Source: DATBGZ01 sp036557785 | GTDB taxonomy: Bacteria > Actinomycetota > Actinomycetes > Mycobacteriales > Micromonosporaceae | Length of the DNA stretch: 43,586 bases | Assembly (NCBI GenBank): GCA_036557785.1 | Contig: DATBGZ010000052.1 | Location: forward strand, 1 to 43,586 | Reading direction: 5' to 3' | Shown here: one piece after another, positions 23,202-31,329 of the stretch | How positions within the stretch are numbered: position 1 is the first letter of the stretch | Layout of the letters: the number at the start of each line of letters is the position of its first letter | Made by a program: the position numbers and the translations under genes | The notes under the pieces: model-generated | The model's input: only the letters and a program-made list of their open reading frames with translations | Database searches by the model: none | Told to the model about the DNA's origin: nothing

Positions 23202-23795
23202 CTAGACCGCGCGACGCCCCTCGAACGCGCGCCCCAGCGTGACCTCGTCGGCGTACTCCAGATCGCCGCCGACCGGCAGCCCGCTGGCGAGGCGGGTGAC
23301 GACCAGGCCCATCGGCTTGACCAACAGCGCCAGGTAGGTCGCGGTGGCCTCGCCCTCCGTGTTGGGGTCGGTCGCGAGGATCAGCTCCTTCACCTCGCCT
23401 CCAGCCAGGCGCGCCATCAGCTCCCGGACCCGCAGGCTGTCGGGGCCCACGCCCTCCAGCGGATTGATCGCCCCGCCCAGCACGTGGTAGCGGCCCCGGA
23501 ACTCGCCCGTTCTCTCGATCGCGACGACGTCCTTGGGCTCCTCGACCACGCAGATCGTCTCGTCCGTCCGGCGTGGATCCCGGCAGATGCGGCACCGTTC
23601 CGACTCGGCGACGTTGAAGCAGACCGCGCAGAACCGGACCTGCTCCTTGACCCGGGTCAGGGCGGCGGCCAGCCGGTTCACGTCGGCCGCCTCGGCCTGC
23701 AACAGGTGGAATGCGAGTCGCTGCGCGCTCTTCGGCCCGATGCCCGGCAGGCGTCCGAGTTCGTCGATGAGATCCTGGATCGCGCCCTCGTACAT
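23202..23795 (-). CDS. recR: Recombination protein RecR
   Basis: RecR works with RecF and RecO to load RecA on gaps. The 197-residue protein has the full family layout: helix-hairpin-helix LPGIGPKSAQRLAFHLL at about 15-31, the C4 zinc finger CAVC...CRIC at about 56-71, and the Toprim domain from ICVVEEPKDVVAIERTGEF through GAINPLEGVGPD and LILATDPNTEGEAT. ATG 23795 gives the canonical MYEGAIQDLIDELG start. It is the last gene of the dnaX–ybaB–recR order, which is conserved in most bacteria. Confidence 0.98.
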   Translation of the reverse strand: MYEGAIQDLIDELGRLPGIGPKSAQRLAFHLLQAEAADVNRLAAALTRVKEQVRFCAVCFNVAESERCRICRDPRRTDETICVVEEPKDVVAIERTGEFRGRYHVLGGAINPLEGVGPDSLRVRELMARLAGGEVKELILATDPNTEGEATATYLALLVKPMGLVVTRLASGLPVGGDLEYADEVTLGRAFEGRRAV

Positions 23796-23828
23796 GCCCT
23801 CTACCCGCCCCGCCTCACGTCCGGACCA

Positions 23829-24161
23829 CTACAGGCCCGGCAGTCCGAGGCCGCCCAGGCCCGCCGAGAGCGGTCCCATGGTCTGTTCGGTCTTCTCCCG
23901 GGCCGCGTGGCTGGCGTTGGTCACCGCGACCAGCACGAGGTCCTCGAGGGTCTCCACGTCGTCCGGATCGACCGCCTTCGGATCGATCTTGACCGAACGC
24001 GGCTCCCCGGACGCCGTCATCGTGACCGTGACCAGGCCGCCACCGGCCGTGCCGGTCACTTCCGCCTCGGCGAGCTCCGCCTGCGCCTGGGCGAGCTGTT
24101 GCTGCATCTTCGCCGCCTGCTTCATCAACTGCTGCAGGTTGGGCTGCCCGCCGGGTCGCAT
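23829..24161 (-). CDS. YbaB/EbfC family nucleoid-associated protein
   Basis: This 110-residue DNA-binding protein has the family's N-terminal helix LQQLMKQAAKMQQQLAQAQA, then the strand TVTMTASGEPRSVKIDPKAV and the final helix DVETLEDLVLVAVTNASHAA. A Gly/Pro-rich tail follows. It forms a dimer with tweezer-like helices that bind DNA and is placed between dnaX and recR as in most bacteria. The start is ATG 24161. Thirty-three bases separate its stop side from recR and about as many from dnaX, so the three genes are one transcript. Confidence 0.96.
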   Translation of the reverse strand: MRPGGQPNLQQLMKQAAKMQQQLAQAQAELAEAEVTGTAGGGLVTVTMTASGEPRSVKIDPKAVDPDDVETLEDLVLVAVTNASHAAREKTEQTMGPLSAGLGGLGLPGL

Positions 24162-24194
24162 GCCGACGAGGGTAGCGTTCCCGGCCCCGTGCGG

Positions 24195-26198
24195 TCAGGA
24201 CTGGGGACCCGTGTCGCCGAGGCGTTCGATCGTGAACTCCCCGGTGACGGCACGCAGGGCCTGCTCCTCGCTGGACTCGCGTACGGCAGGCGAGGCGTCA
24301 TCGAGTGGTTCGTCGCCCGGATCGAACGCGGGCGCCGGTCGAGTCGCCTTCTGAGGGGCCGAGCGGGGCGCTGGGCGGGCCCCGGCGCCACCGCCGCTGC
24401 GGGTGCTCGTGCGGCTCTCGCGGGCCGGGACGGACCGGGTCTGTGCCGGGGGGGCGCCCGGATCCTTGGCGAGACCGCCCGGCCGGGCAGTCTCGGGCCA
24501 CTCGCCGGCACTCGCATGCGACGCCGGTCCCTCGGCGCCCGTGCGGGTGGGGACGGACGGCCTGGATGAGGCGCGATCGTCGCCAGCGAGCTCGACCCGC
24601 ACGCGCCAGGCACCGCCCAGCACCTCGTGCAGCGCCTCCACGATCAGCCCGGAGTTCTCCTCGGACCGCTCCGCGTGAAACGACGTGCGGAACAGCAGCA
24701 CCACCTCGTCTGCCTGCACGTCGCGCACCGAGCCCTCGCGCACGAACGCGTGCACTCTCGAGCTGCGCCGCTTGACCAGCGTCAACACCTCGTCCCACAC
24801 CCCGCGCACCATGGTCACGTCCGGTGTCCCGCCGACCGGATGTTCCACTGTGGATGGAGGCGGCGTGGCCGGACGCTGCGGCTGGGGCTCCGCCGCACGG
24901 GCGGGCGGCGCCGGCGGCGGTGGCGTGGCCGGGCGTGGCCGGGAATCGGGCTCGGCCCGGGCCACCGCGGCCCGTACGGGCTGCTCGTCGGCGGTCGGCC
25001 GTACCGGCTGCTCGCTCGGTGCCGTCTCGGGTTCGGCCGCACCGAGCCGGCGCTCCATGCGCTCCAACCGGTGCAGGACGGCGCTGGTGGAGTCGTCGGC
25101 GCCCGGCAGCAGCATGCGCGCCGTGATCAGCTCGAGCAGCAGGCGCGGGGCGGTCGTGCCGCGCATCTCAGTCAGTCCATTGTGGACGATATCGGCGAGG
25201 CGGGAGAGCGTCGCCGGACCCATGCGGGCGGCCTGGCCCGCCATTCGTTCGATCTGGTCGGTCGGGGCATCGATGATGCCGCTGCCGGTCGCGTCGGATA
25301 CCCGTTGCAGCACGATGAGGTCTCGCAGCCGTTCGAGCAGGTCGGTGGCGAACCGGCGCGGATCGTGGCCGGCATCGGCGACCCGGTCGATCGTCGCGAA
25401 CGCCGCGGCGCCGTCGCCGGCCGACAGGGCGTCAACCATCTCGTCGATGAGTGCCACATCGGTGACCCCGAGCAACGCCACCGCCCGGGCATAGGTCACG
25501 CCCTGCTCACCGGCGCCGGCGATGAGCTGGTCGAGCACCGACAGCGAGTCACGGGCGGAGCCACCGCCGGCGCGGACCACGAGCGGGAACACCGCCGGCT
25601 CGACGGGCACCCGTTCCTGTTGGCACAGCTGCTCAAGGTAGGGCCGCAGCACACCCGGCGGGATGAGGCGGAACGGGTAGTGGTGGGTGCGTGACCGGAT
25701 CGTCGGGAGAACCTTCTCGGGCTCGGTGGTGGCGAAGACGAAGACCACGAACTCCGGTGGCTCCTCGACGAGTTTGAGCATGGCGTTGAACCCCTGCTGG
25801 GTCACCATGTGCGCCTCGTCGATGACGTACACCTTGTAGCGGCTCGCGACCGGCGCGAAGAACGCCTTTTCCCGCAGGTCCCGCGCGTCGTCGACGCCAC
25901 CGTGGCTCGCGGCGTCGATCTCGATGACGTCGACCGAGCCGGGCCCGCCCGGAGCGAGCGCCACGCAGGAGTCACACGCGCCGCAGGGCTCGGGCGTCGG
26001 CCCCTTGGCACAGTTCAACGACCGGGCCAGGATGCGTGCCGACGACGTCTTGCCGCAGCCGCGCGGCCCGGAGAAGAGGTACGCGTGGTTGAGCCGGCCA
26101 CTGCGCAGTGCCGCCATCAGCGGCTCGGTGACATGCTCCTGCCCGATGACCTGGCCGAACGTCTGCGGTCGGTACTTGCGGTACAGCGCCAGCGCCAC
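24195..26198 (-). CDS. dnaX: DNA polymerase III subunit gamma/tau
   Basis: It is the ATPase of the clamp loader. The 667-residue protein starts MALALYRKYRPQTFGQVIGQ. Walker A is GPRGCGKTS (about 44-52), the zinc-binding cysteines are in CAKGPTPEPCGACDSC, Walker B is VYVIDEAHM, and sensor 1 and the arginine region are FVFATTEPEKVLPTIRSR. The oligomerisation domain III follows to about residue 370, then a Pro/Ala/Arg-rich low-complexity linker and tau-like C-terminal parts, including PDVTMVRGVWDEVLTLVKRR. The start GTG 26198 follows GAGAGGGGG on the minus strand. I see no A-run for programmed frameshifting, so only the long form is likely made. A Ser-Thr-Val-Glu copy of the window's palindrome lies in the linker. 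Confidence 0.97.
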   Translation of the reverse strand: MALALYRKYRPQTFGQVIGQEHVTEPLMAALRSGRLNHAYLFSGPRGCGKTSSARILARSLNCAKGPTPEPCGACDSCVALAPGGPGSVDVIEIDAASHGGVDDARDLREKAFFAPVASRYKVYVIDEAHMVTQQGFNAMLKLVEEPPEFVVFVFATTEPEKVLPTIRSRTHHYPFRLIPPGVLRPYLEQLCQQERVPVEPAVFPLVVRAGGGSARDSLSVLDQLIAGAGEQGVTYARAVALLGVTDVALIDEMVDALSAGDGAAAFATIDRVADAGHDPRRFATDLLERLRDLIVLQRVSDATGSGIIDAPTDQIERMAGQAARMGPATLSRLADIVHNGLTEMRGTTAPRLLLELITARMLLPGADDSTSAVLHRLERMERRLGAAEPETAPSEQPVRPTADEQPVRAAVARAEPDSRPRPATPPPPAPPARAAEPQPQRPATPPPSTVEHPVGGTPDVTMVRGVWDEVLTLVKRRSSRVHAFVREGSVRDVQADEVVLLFRTSFHAERSEENSGLIVEALHEVLGGAWRVRVELAGDDRASSRPSVPTRTGAEGPASHASAGEWPETARPGGLAKDPGAPPAQTRSVPARESRTSTRSGGGAGARPAPRSAPQKATRPAPAFDPGDEPLDDASPAVRESSEEQALRAVTGEFTIERLGDTGPQS
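24844..24854. repeat. TCCAC(T)GTGGA palindrome, copy 3
   Basis: Perfect copy inside dnaX, read on the minus strand as Ser-Thr-Val-Glu in the disordered linker. A variant (TCCATTGTGGA) lies at 25176-25186 in the same gene in another frame. Confidence 0.7.
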
Positions 26199-26355
26199 GG
26201 ACCCACCCCCTCTCGGTTGTCGGCCGTCACGCTACCGCCCGCCCCCGACACCCGCCACGCCCCACGCCTGCGGCCGCAACCCCGGGTTTACGGCCCTCAC
26301 CGCCGAAAACGCATGCAGCGCCTCAGCGAGGCCGCCGGGCGAGCTGGGCGCTCAT

Positions 26356-26454
26356 GGCGAAGGCCCCCCGTGCACCCGCCAGAGCTCGCTTATCCTTGCT
26401 GCCTTCCGGCCCTGGGGAGGTTCACGAGGTGGTCGCCGCACGAGGGGCTGCGCC
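26356..26454 (-). ncRNA. ffs: Signal recognition particle RNA, small bacterial type
   Basis: The minus strand carries the conserved apical part: CCCAGGGCCGGAAGGCAGCA, with the GGAA-type tetraloop region and the symmetric loop AGCA that bind Ffh. The outer ends pair (GGCGCAGCCCC with GGGGGGCCTTCGCC). The length of about 99 nt fits. The gene lies between dnaX and a tRNA-Ser, its usual place in this group. Ends are estimated from the closing stem. Confidence 0.93.
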
Positions 26455-26503
26455 GACTCTACCCGAGTGCGCCCGCGGACGCGGTCTGGGTATCCTTTCC
26501 GGC

Positions 26504-26591
26504 GGAGGATTCGCCTAGAGGCCTAGGGCGCACGCTTGGAAAGCGTGTTGGGGTAACACCCTCACGAGTTCGAATCTCGTATCCTCCGCCA
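26504..26591 (+). tRNA. tRNA-Ser (anticodon GGA)
   Basis: Acceptor GGAGGAT pairs with ATCCTCC, followed by G and an encoded CCA. The anticodon loop TTGGAAA gives GGA at 26538-26540. A long variable arm (TTGGGGTAACACCCTC region) marks a class II tRNA. Confidence 0.96.
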
Positions 26592-26619
26592 CACCGGTCC
26601 CGTACGGCATACTGCGGCC

Positions 26620-27105
26620 GTGCTCACACCCATCCTGGCTACGCTCGTCTACGTCACCGATCCCGACCGCGAGCGGGTGCTGATGCTGCATCGCGACAAG
26701 CGACCCGACGACATCCACTTCGGCAAGTACAACGGTCTGGGAGGAAAGGTCGAGCCCGACGAGGACGTGGTCAGCGGCGCGATCCGCGAGGTGGCCGAGG
26801 AGTCGGGCCTGGCCGTTGCCACGATCACGTTGCGCGGGACGGTCTCCTGGCCCGGGTTCGGTCCGGATGGCCAGGACTGGTTCGGTTTCGTCTTCCGGGT
26901 CGACGGATTTACCGGCGTCGCACACCGCGGCAACGACGAGGGGAGCCTGCAGTGGCTGCCCATCAGCGCGCTGCCAACTCTTCCGATGTGGGAGAGCGAC
27001 CACCAGTGGTTGCCCATGGTCTTCGACGACGATCCCCGGTGCTTCCACGGCGTAATGCCTTACCAGGACGGGGAAATGGTGAGCTGGAGCTACCACCGGG
27101 TGTAG
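26620..27105 (+). CDS. Nudix hydrolase, MutT/8-oxo-dGTP diphosphatase type
   Basis: The 161-residue protein has the complete Nudix box GGKVEPDEDVVSGAIREVAE-ESGL at about residues 41-64, with the REVxEE core that holds magnesium. NGLGGK just before it and the Trp/Phe-rich part after it (WFGFVFRVDGF) match the MutX/MTH1-like group that removes 8-oxo-dGTP from the nucleotide pool. The GTG at 26620 lies 6 bases behind CATACT and 29 bp behind tRNA-Ser, with no Shine-Dalgarno sequence, so a leaderless start is likely. Other nucleotide diphosphates cannot be excluded as substrates. Confidence 0.9.
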   Translation: MLTPILATLVYVTDPDRERVLMLHRDKRPDDIHFGKYNGLGGKVEPDEDVVSGAIREVAEESGLAVATITLRGTVSWPGFGPDGQDWFGFVFRVDGFTGVAHRGNDEGSLQWLPISALPTLPMWESDHQWLPMVFDDDPRCFHGVMPYQDGEMVSWSYHRV

Positions 27106-27261
27106 CCGCGCCGCGCCGACAGTGGCCGGTCCCCGCACTCCGTGACCGCCGGAAAGCCCGCTGTAGCGCCAGATCCGCCCCGGCACGTCCGAATCCCGTT
27201 GATTTGCAAGCCATCCGACAGCGTCGCCGGCGGTTGCTCGTTGAGTGTCGACAGTGGACCG

Positions 27262-27303
27262 GCTACTGTATGCCGCGAACCGCTGATACTGAAGGACAGT
27301 AGC
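27262..27303. promoter_or_regulatory. Inverted repeat around the HU promoter
   Basis: GCTACTGT (27262-27269) and ACAGTAGC (27296-27303) form a perfect 8-bp inverted repeat, 26 bp apart. A likely -10 box GATACT (27285-27290) lies between them, and a TCGACAGTGGAC element is 12 bp before the left arm. A repressor dimer bridging the arms would cover the promoter. The HU ribosome-binding site follows at 27311. Confidence 0.4.
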
Positions 27304-27324
27304 GGACGAAGGAGGAAGCAAGTC

Positions 27325-27795
27325 GTGAACAAGGCCGAGCTTATCGAAGCGGTGTCGGGACGTCTGGGCGACCGGAAGTCCGCCACCGCGGCGCTCGACG
27401 CGGTTCTCAGCGAGATCCAGAACGCGGTCACCAAGGGCGACAAGGTGTCCATCGCCGGGTTCGGTGTCTTCGAGAAGCGCGATCGCGCCGCCCGTACCGC
27501 GCGCAACCCCCGCACTGGTGAGTCCGTGAAGGTGAAGAAGACCTCGGTGCCGGCATTCCGGCCGGGTCAGACCTTCAAGGAGCTCGTCGCGGCCGGCAAG
27601 CTGCCGAAGGCCGCCGCTCCGGCGAAGAAGACCACCGCTGCGGCTCCCGCCAAGAAGGTCGCCGCCGCTCCGGCGAGGGCCGCCGTGGCGAGGAAGACAG
27701 CGCCCGCGAAGACCGCCCCGGCCAAGAAGGCCCCGGCTCGCACCGCCGCCGCCCCGGCCAAGAAGGCCCCGGCTCGCACCGGTCGCGCCCGCTAA
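27325..27795 (+). CDS. hup: HU-family DNA-binding protein with histone-like Lys/Ala tail
   Basis: The product has 156 residues. GTG 27325 stands 9 bases behind GGAGG. Residues 1-90 are HU: MNKAELIEAVSGRLGD, VSIAGFGVFEKRDRAARTAR and NPRTGESVKVKKTSVPAFRPG, the beta-arm that inserts into DNA. From about residue 95 a tail of AAPAKK/APAKKAPARTA repeats follows, like histone H1; this two-part form is typical for the second HU (HupS/HupB type) of actinomycetes. It bends and compacts DNA, and the tail binds DNA in spores or under stress. The tail's DNA is a tandem, shifting repeat. A strong terminator follows at 27857. Confidence 0.96.
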   Translation: MNKAELIEAVSGRLGDRKSATAALDAVLSEIQNAVTKGDKVSIAGFGVFEKRDRAARTARNPRTGESVKVKKTSVPAFRPGQTFKELVAAGKLPKAAAPAKKTTAAAPAKKVAAAPARAAVARKTAPAKTAPAKKAPARTAAAPAKKAPARTGRAR

Positions 27796-27856
27796 GGCGC
27801 CCCGCCCTGGGGCCACGCACAGTGCGCCGCGGGGCTGAACCCAGACGCTCCAACGA

Positions 27857-27893
27857 CGAAGGGCGTCCCATCTATCGGATGGGGCGCCCTTCG
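27857..27893. terminator. Bidirectional terminator between HU and tRNA-Ser(CGA)
   Basis: CGAAGGGCGTCCCATC (27857-27872) and GATGGGGCGCCCTTCG (27878-27893) pair over 16 positions, one of them G-U, with loop TATCG. It lies between two genes that run toward each other. Confidence 0.85.
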
Positions 27894-27898
27894 CGTAT

Positions 27899-27988
27899 TG
27901 GCGGTGGCGGCGGGATTTGAACCCGCGGAGGAGTCACCCCCTCACACGCTTTCGAGGCGTGCTCCTTAGGCCACTCGGACACACCACC
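27899..27988 (-). tRNA. tRNA-Ser (anticodon CGA)
   Basis: On the minus strand GGTGGTG pairs with CGCCACC, followed by G and an encoded CCA. The anticodon loop CTCGAAA gives CGA (complement of 27952-27954). A long variable arm (GAGGGGGTGACTCCTC) marks a class II tRNA. The T arm is GCGGGTTCAAATCCCGC. Confidence 0.96.
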
Positions 27989-28141
27989 GCCGAGAAGGGT
28001 ACCCGACCGAACAGCCCCACGTCGCGGGGCTATCGAACCCGTGAGTGCGATGATCAGCGGCATGAGCGAGCGTCAGCGAGCGAATCGTCCAACAGAGTGC
28101 ACTCGTGCCTCGTGCCTGCCCGCAGCGAAACGAGGACAGGC

Positions 28142-28849
28142 ATGAGCACTCACATCGGCGCCCAGCCAGGGCAGATCGCGGCACGGGTCCTGATGCCCGG
28201 CGACCCGCTGCGGGCGAAGTGGATCGCGGAGACGTTCCTCAACGACGCAACCTGCTACACCACCGTGCGCAACATGCTGGGCTTCACCGGTACGTACCAG
28301 GGCGTCGAGGTATCCGTGCAGGGCTCCGGCATGGGCATGCCATCGTGTTCGATCTATGCCCACGAGCTCGTCAACGAGTACGGGGTCACGACGTTGATCC
28401 GGGTGGGGTCGTGTGGCGCGCTCCCCGATACGCTCACGCTCGGGGAGCTGGTAGCGGCGAGCGGATCCGCCACGGACTCAGCCATGAACCGGATCCGCTT
28501 CGACGGGCTGGTGGAGTATGCGCCCGTGGCCGACTTCTTCCTCCTGCGTGAGGCCGTCGACACCGCCGCACGTCGGGACATTCCCATGCGTGTCGGCACC
28601 GTCTTCGCCACGGACACGTTCTACCGCGACAACCCTGACCTCTACGACCGCCTGGTGGAGTACGGCGTGCTCGCCGTGGAGATGGAGACGGCCGCGCTCT
28701 ACACGATCGCCGCTCGTTATCGGGCCCGCGCGCTGACCCTGCTCACCGTCAGCGATCACCTCCGGACCGGTGAGCGGATGTCCGCCCGGGAGCGCGAGCA
28801 GACATTCGGCGAGATGGTCCAGATCGCCCTCGACGCCGCCGTCGCCTAG
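28142..28849 (+). CDS. deoD: Purine-nucleoside phosphorylase, DeoD type
   Basis: The enzyme splits purine (deoxy)nucleosides with phosphate to base and (deoxy)ribose 1-phosphate in salvage. The 235-residue protein has the hexameric family's marks: RVLMPGDPLRAKWIAE near the start, GMGMPSCSIYAHEL (phosphate and sugar site), TLIRVGSCGAL, and VLAVEMETAALYTIAA, where Glu and Met contact the ribose; the purine-site Asp is in VSDHL. ATG 28142 gives the usual N terminus MSTHIGAQPGQIA; the upstream frame runs through a tRNA and is not real. The leader between 28050 and 28140 holds GAGCGAGCGTCAGCGAGCG, a small repeated motif. Confidence 0.96.
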   Translation: MSTHIGAQPGQIAARVLMPGDPLRAKWIAETFLNDATCYTTVRNMLGFTGTYQGVEVSVQGSGMGMPSCSIYAHELVNEYGVTTLIRVGSCGALPDTLTLGELVAASGSATDSAMNRIRFDGLVEYAPVADFFLLREAVDTAARRDIPMRVGTVFATDTFYRDNPDLYDRLVEYGVLAVEMETAALYTIAARYRARALTLLTVSDHLRTGERMSAREREQTFGEMVQIALDAAVA

Positions 28850-28874
28850 TCAGGACAGTGCCCGTCGTTGCAGG

Positions 28875-29345
28875 TCAGCGAAAGAAGTCGCGCACCAGCG
28901 CGCCACACTCGTCGGCCAGCACCCCGGCGTATACCTCCGGACGATGGTTGAGACGCGCGTCTCGCACCACATCCCAGAGCGATCCGACGGCGCCCGTCTT
29001 CGGCTCCCACGCGCCGAAGACGAGCGTGGATATCCGCGCGAGCACAACGGCGCCGGCGCACATCGTGCAGGGCTCGAGGGTGACCACGAGGGTGCATCCC
29101 TGCATGCGCCAGCCGGCCAACCCGCGACCGGCCAGGGTCGTGGCAGCGCGGCGTAGCGCCACAATCTCCGCGTGTGCCGTGGGATCCCCGCTCGCCTCGC
29201 GCTCGTTGTGTCCCGCGCCGAGTTCCTCGCCGGAGGGGCCGAAGACCACCGCGCCGACCGGCACATCCTCGCGGGCGAGGGCCGCGCGGGCGATCTCGAT
29301 CGCTCGACGCATGTACGCCTCGTGCCGCGCGATCCGCCCTGCCAC
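28875..29345 (-). CDS. tadA: tRNA-specific adenosine deaminase TadA
   Basis: It turns adenosine 34 of tRNA-Arg(ACG) into inosine. The 156-residue protein has the zinc-binding deaminase motifs HAEIVALR (His, catalytic Glu) and PCTMCAGA, with VPVGAVVFGPSGEELGAGHN before them and the C-terminal DFFR helix. Size and order are those of bacterial TadA. GTG 29345 is the start, with no good Shine-Dalgarno sequence but TAGGCT six bases before it. Its partner gene lies 9 bp upstream on the same strand. Confidence 0.96.
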   Translation of the reverse strand: MAGRIARHEAYMRRAIEIARAALAREDVPVGAVVFGPSGEELGAGHNEREASGDPTAHAEIVALRRAATTLAGRGLAGWRMQGCTLVVTLEPCTMCAGAVVLARISTLVFGAWEPKTGAVGSLWDVVRDARLNHRPEVYAGVLADECGALVRDFFR

Positions 29346-29354
29346 AGGAAAAGC

Positions 29355-29888
29355 CTATGCTTCGCGCAGCTCCTCGACGTCGTCGCCCGCGCCGATCGCC
29401 ATGCACACCTCAGCGGTCACGTCGCTGGGCAGCAGGTCCTCGTTGGCGCACAACGCCAGCAGGTGGGTCGCCGGCACACCCAGGTCGGCGAGCAGCGCGG
29501 GATCCCCGGCCGGCTCGACCAAGCCGGGATCGCCCGGGTCGGCCGCGCCCTTGGCTGGCTCGGCATCGGGCGTGGGCGGGGCGGTGAGCTCCGCATCGAT
29601 CTCAACAGATGTCTGGGGGCTCTCACCCAACAGCAGTGCGCCGACCCGGGACTCGTCGGCGAACGCCGCGTCCGAGCTGAAGACGCGCAGGTCCTCGCCC
29701 TCGTCCAAGCGCAGGATCGTCAGGTAGGCGTCGTCGGACTCCACGAAGAGCAGCGCCACGTCGGCCGACGGATCAGCGTCGCGGAGGCGGTCCGCGACAT
29801 CCTGAACGTCGGCCGCGTCGGTGAGCGAGAGCTCAGACGCCGACCACTGGCCCTCCGAGCGCACGACGGCGGCGGCAAAGTGGGACAC
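29355..29888 (-). CDS. Putative tRNA adenosine deaminase-associated protein
   Basis: The 177-residue acidic protein is the conserved neighbour of tadA in actinomycetes. Its first 95 residues (MSHFAAAVVRSEGQWSASEL, DVALLFVESDDAYLTILRLD, then LRVFSSDAAFADESRVGALL) form the recognisable domain. A Pro/Asp/Ala-rich spacer follows, and the end is LGVPATHLLALCANEDLLPS plus an acidic helix. GTG 29888 is 8 bases behind GGGAG. Its job is unknown; close linkage suggests help for TadA or another tRNA step. It has no zinc motif, so it is not itself a deaminase. Confidence 0.9.
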   Translation of the reverse strand: MSHFAAAVVRSEGQWSASELSLTDAADVQDVADRLRDADPSADVALLFVESDDAYLTILRLDEGEDLRVFSSDAAFADESRVGALLLGESPQTSVEIDAELTAPPTPDAEPAKGAADPGDPGLVEPAGDPALLADLGVPATHLLALCANEDLLPSDVTAEVCMAIGAGDDVEELREA

Positions 29889-29909
29889 GCCTGACTCCCT
29901 ACCGCGTTC

Positions 29910-30302
29910 TCACCACAGCGGCCAGCCCACGGTGAGCCAGCGCACGGTCACGAGGATCGCGGCCACGCAGCCACCGAGGCTGGACGCGAGTGCCACACCG
30001 GCCGCGGCGCCCCGGTCGCCGAAGCGCAACAGCAGGCCGGCCACGCCCCACGCCACGAGCACCGCGGCCACGCAGCGCCAGAACAGGCCACGCAACGAGT
30101 CGGAGAACCCGGCCAGCAGGATCTGCCAGGCGAGCGCCATCCCCGCCCCCAGGACGACCGACGAGATCCGCACGGGGTGTGGCTCCCGGAAGGTCGGCCG
30201 GAGTGGACCCGACGGAAACAGGCCGGACGGCACCCGCGACTGCACGAAGCACAGGGTAGCCATCCGCGGGCCGCTCGGCGCCGAGTTCCGGGAAACGAAC
30301 AC
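29910..30302 (-). CDS. Small membrane protein upstream of the tadA pair
   Basis: The frame from GTG 30302 gives 130 residues; ATG 30263 would give 117. The N-terminal third is cytoplasmic and Pro-rich, then three hydrophobic helices follow: SSVVLGAGMALAWQILLAGF, RCVAAVLVAWGVAGLLLRFG and AGVALASSLGGCVAAILVTV. I recognise no family. It reads in the same direction as the tadA-associated gene, 21 bp before it, so it probably opens this three-gene operon. Its start region abuts the divergent prephenate dehydrogenase start (30323), so the two promoters overlap; AGGGG before GTG 30302 lends some support to the longer start. Confidence 0.65.
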   Translation of the reverse strand: MFVSRNSAPSGPRMATLCFVQSRVPSGLFPSGPLRPTFREPHPVRISSVVLGAGMALAWQILLAGFSDSLRGLFWRCVAAVLVAWGVAGLLLRFGDRGAAAGVALASSLGGCVAAILVTVRWLTVGWPLW

Positions 30303-30322
30303 CGACCCCTATCGTGATCGTC

Positions 30323-31306
30323 GTGAACGTCGCGGTGATCGGCATGGGGCTCATCGGTGGGTCGCTCATGCGTGCCCTCGCCGCGGCCGGTCACTGGGTG
30401 ATCGGCTACGACCTCGACCCATCGACCCGCGGCATGGCTCGCACCGGCGCGGCCCAGGCGCCCAGGGACGCGACCTGGCAGATCTCCGGTTCGATCGGTG
30501 ACGCCGTCGCCAACGCCGATCTCGTGGTGGTGGCGACTCCGCTCACCGCGGCGGCCCGGGTCCTCGACGAGATCGCCACCGCGGGCTTCACCGGGCTCGT
30601 CACCGATGTCGTCTCGGTGAAGGTGCCGATGCGCGAGCTCGTGGCGCGGCGCCTGCGCAGTGACGGCGTGCGCCTCGCCGGATACGTCGGCGGGCATCCG
30701 ATGGCGGGAAAGGAGACGGCCGGGTTCGCCGCGACCGACCCGGGTCTGTTCACCGGCTGCGCCTGGGTGCTCTGCCTCGACGAGGAGACTGATCTCGATG
30801 ATTGGATCAGCCTCGCCCGGCTCGTAACGAGCATCGGAGCGCGGATCGTGCCGACCACCGCCGAGGACCATGATCGGGTCGTCGCCGCCGTATCGCACGT
30901 GCCACACCTGCTCGCGGTCGCGCTGGCGAGCGCGATCGGCCACCCGTTGGCCGGCACTCTCGCGGCCGGCTCGTTCCGCGACGGCACACGGGTCGCGGCC
31001 AGCTCGCCGGAGCTCATCGCCTCGATGTGTGGCGGCAATGCAGCCCCGGTGCTCGAGGCCCTCGACGCCGTCGTGGCACAGCTCGACGAGGCCCGTGCGG
31101 GTTTGGAGTCGGCCGACCCGATCGCCGCCATCCGTACCTGGTCCACCCCCGCCCACCACGCGCGCAGCCGCTGGCCGCGCACGTGGGGTGCGCCCGAGCA
31201 GATCCCGGCGACCATGGACCACCTGCTGACGCTGGGCGAGGCGGGCGGCTCGGTCATCGCCGTCTCCTCTGACGGCCGTACGGTCACGACCGCCCGGCCG
31301 GTGTGA
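30323..31306 (+). CDS. tyrA: Prephenate dehydrogenase (tyrosine synthesis)
   Basis: The enzyme oxidises prephenate to 4-hydroxyphenylpyruvate or arogenate to tyrosine. The 327-residue protein begins VNVAVIGMGLIGGSLMRALA, the NAD(P) Rossmann motif GxGxxGGS. GYVGGHPMAGKETAGFAATDP contains the catalytic His, and VSHVPHLLAVALASA the second conserved His-rich helix. The C terminus lacks an ACT domain, so feedback control by tyrosine through such a domain is not expected. GTG 30323 is preferred: TATCGT ends 7 bases before it (leaderless pattern); GTG 30314 would add three residues. Substrate preference cannot be decided. Confidence 0.94.
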   Translation: MNVAVIGMGLIGGSLMRALAAAGHWVIGYDLDPSTRGMARTGAAQAPRDATWQISGSIGDAVANADLVVVATPLTAAARVLDEIATAGFTGLVTDVVSVKVPMRELVARRLRSDGVRLAGYVGGHPMAGKETAGFAATDPGLFTGCAWVLCLDEETDLDDWISLARLVTSIGARIVPTTAEDHDRVVAAVSHVPHLLAVALASAIGHPLAGTLAAGSFRDGTRVAASSPELIASMCGGNAAPVLEALDAVVAQLDEARAGLESADPIAAIRTWSTPAHHARSRWPRTWGAPEQIPATMDHLLTLGEAGGSVIAVSSDGRTVTTARPV

Positions 31307-31329
31307 CGCCGCTCCATCCGACGTTCTGA

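Noticed and set aside
24195..26198. Programmed frameshift in dnaX to make a short gamma form
   Set aside because: No A-rich slippery run is visible after the ATPase domain.
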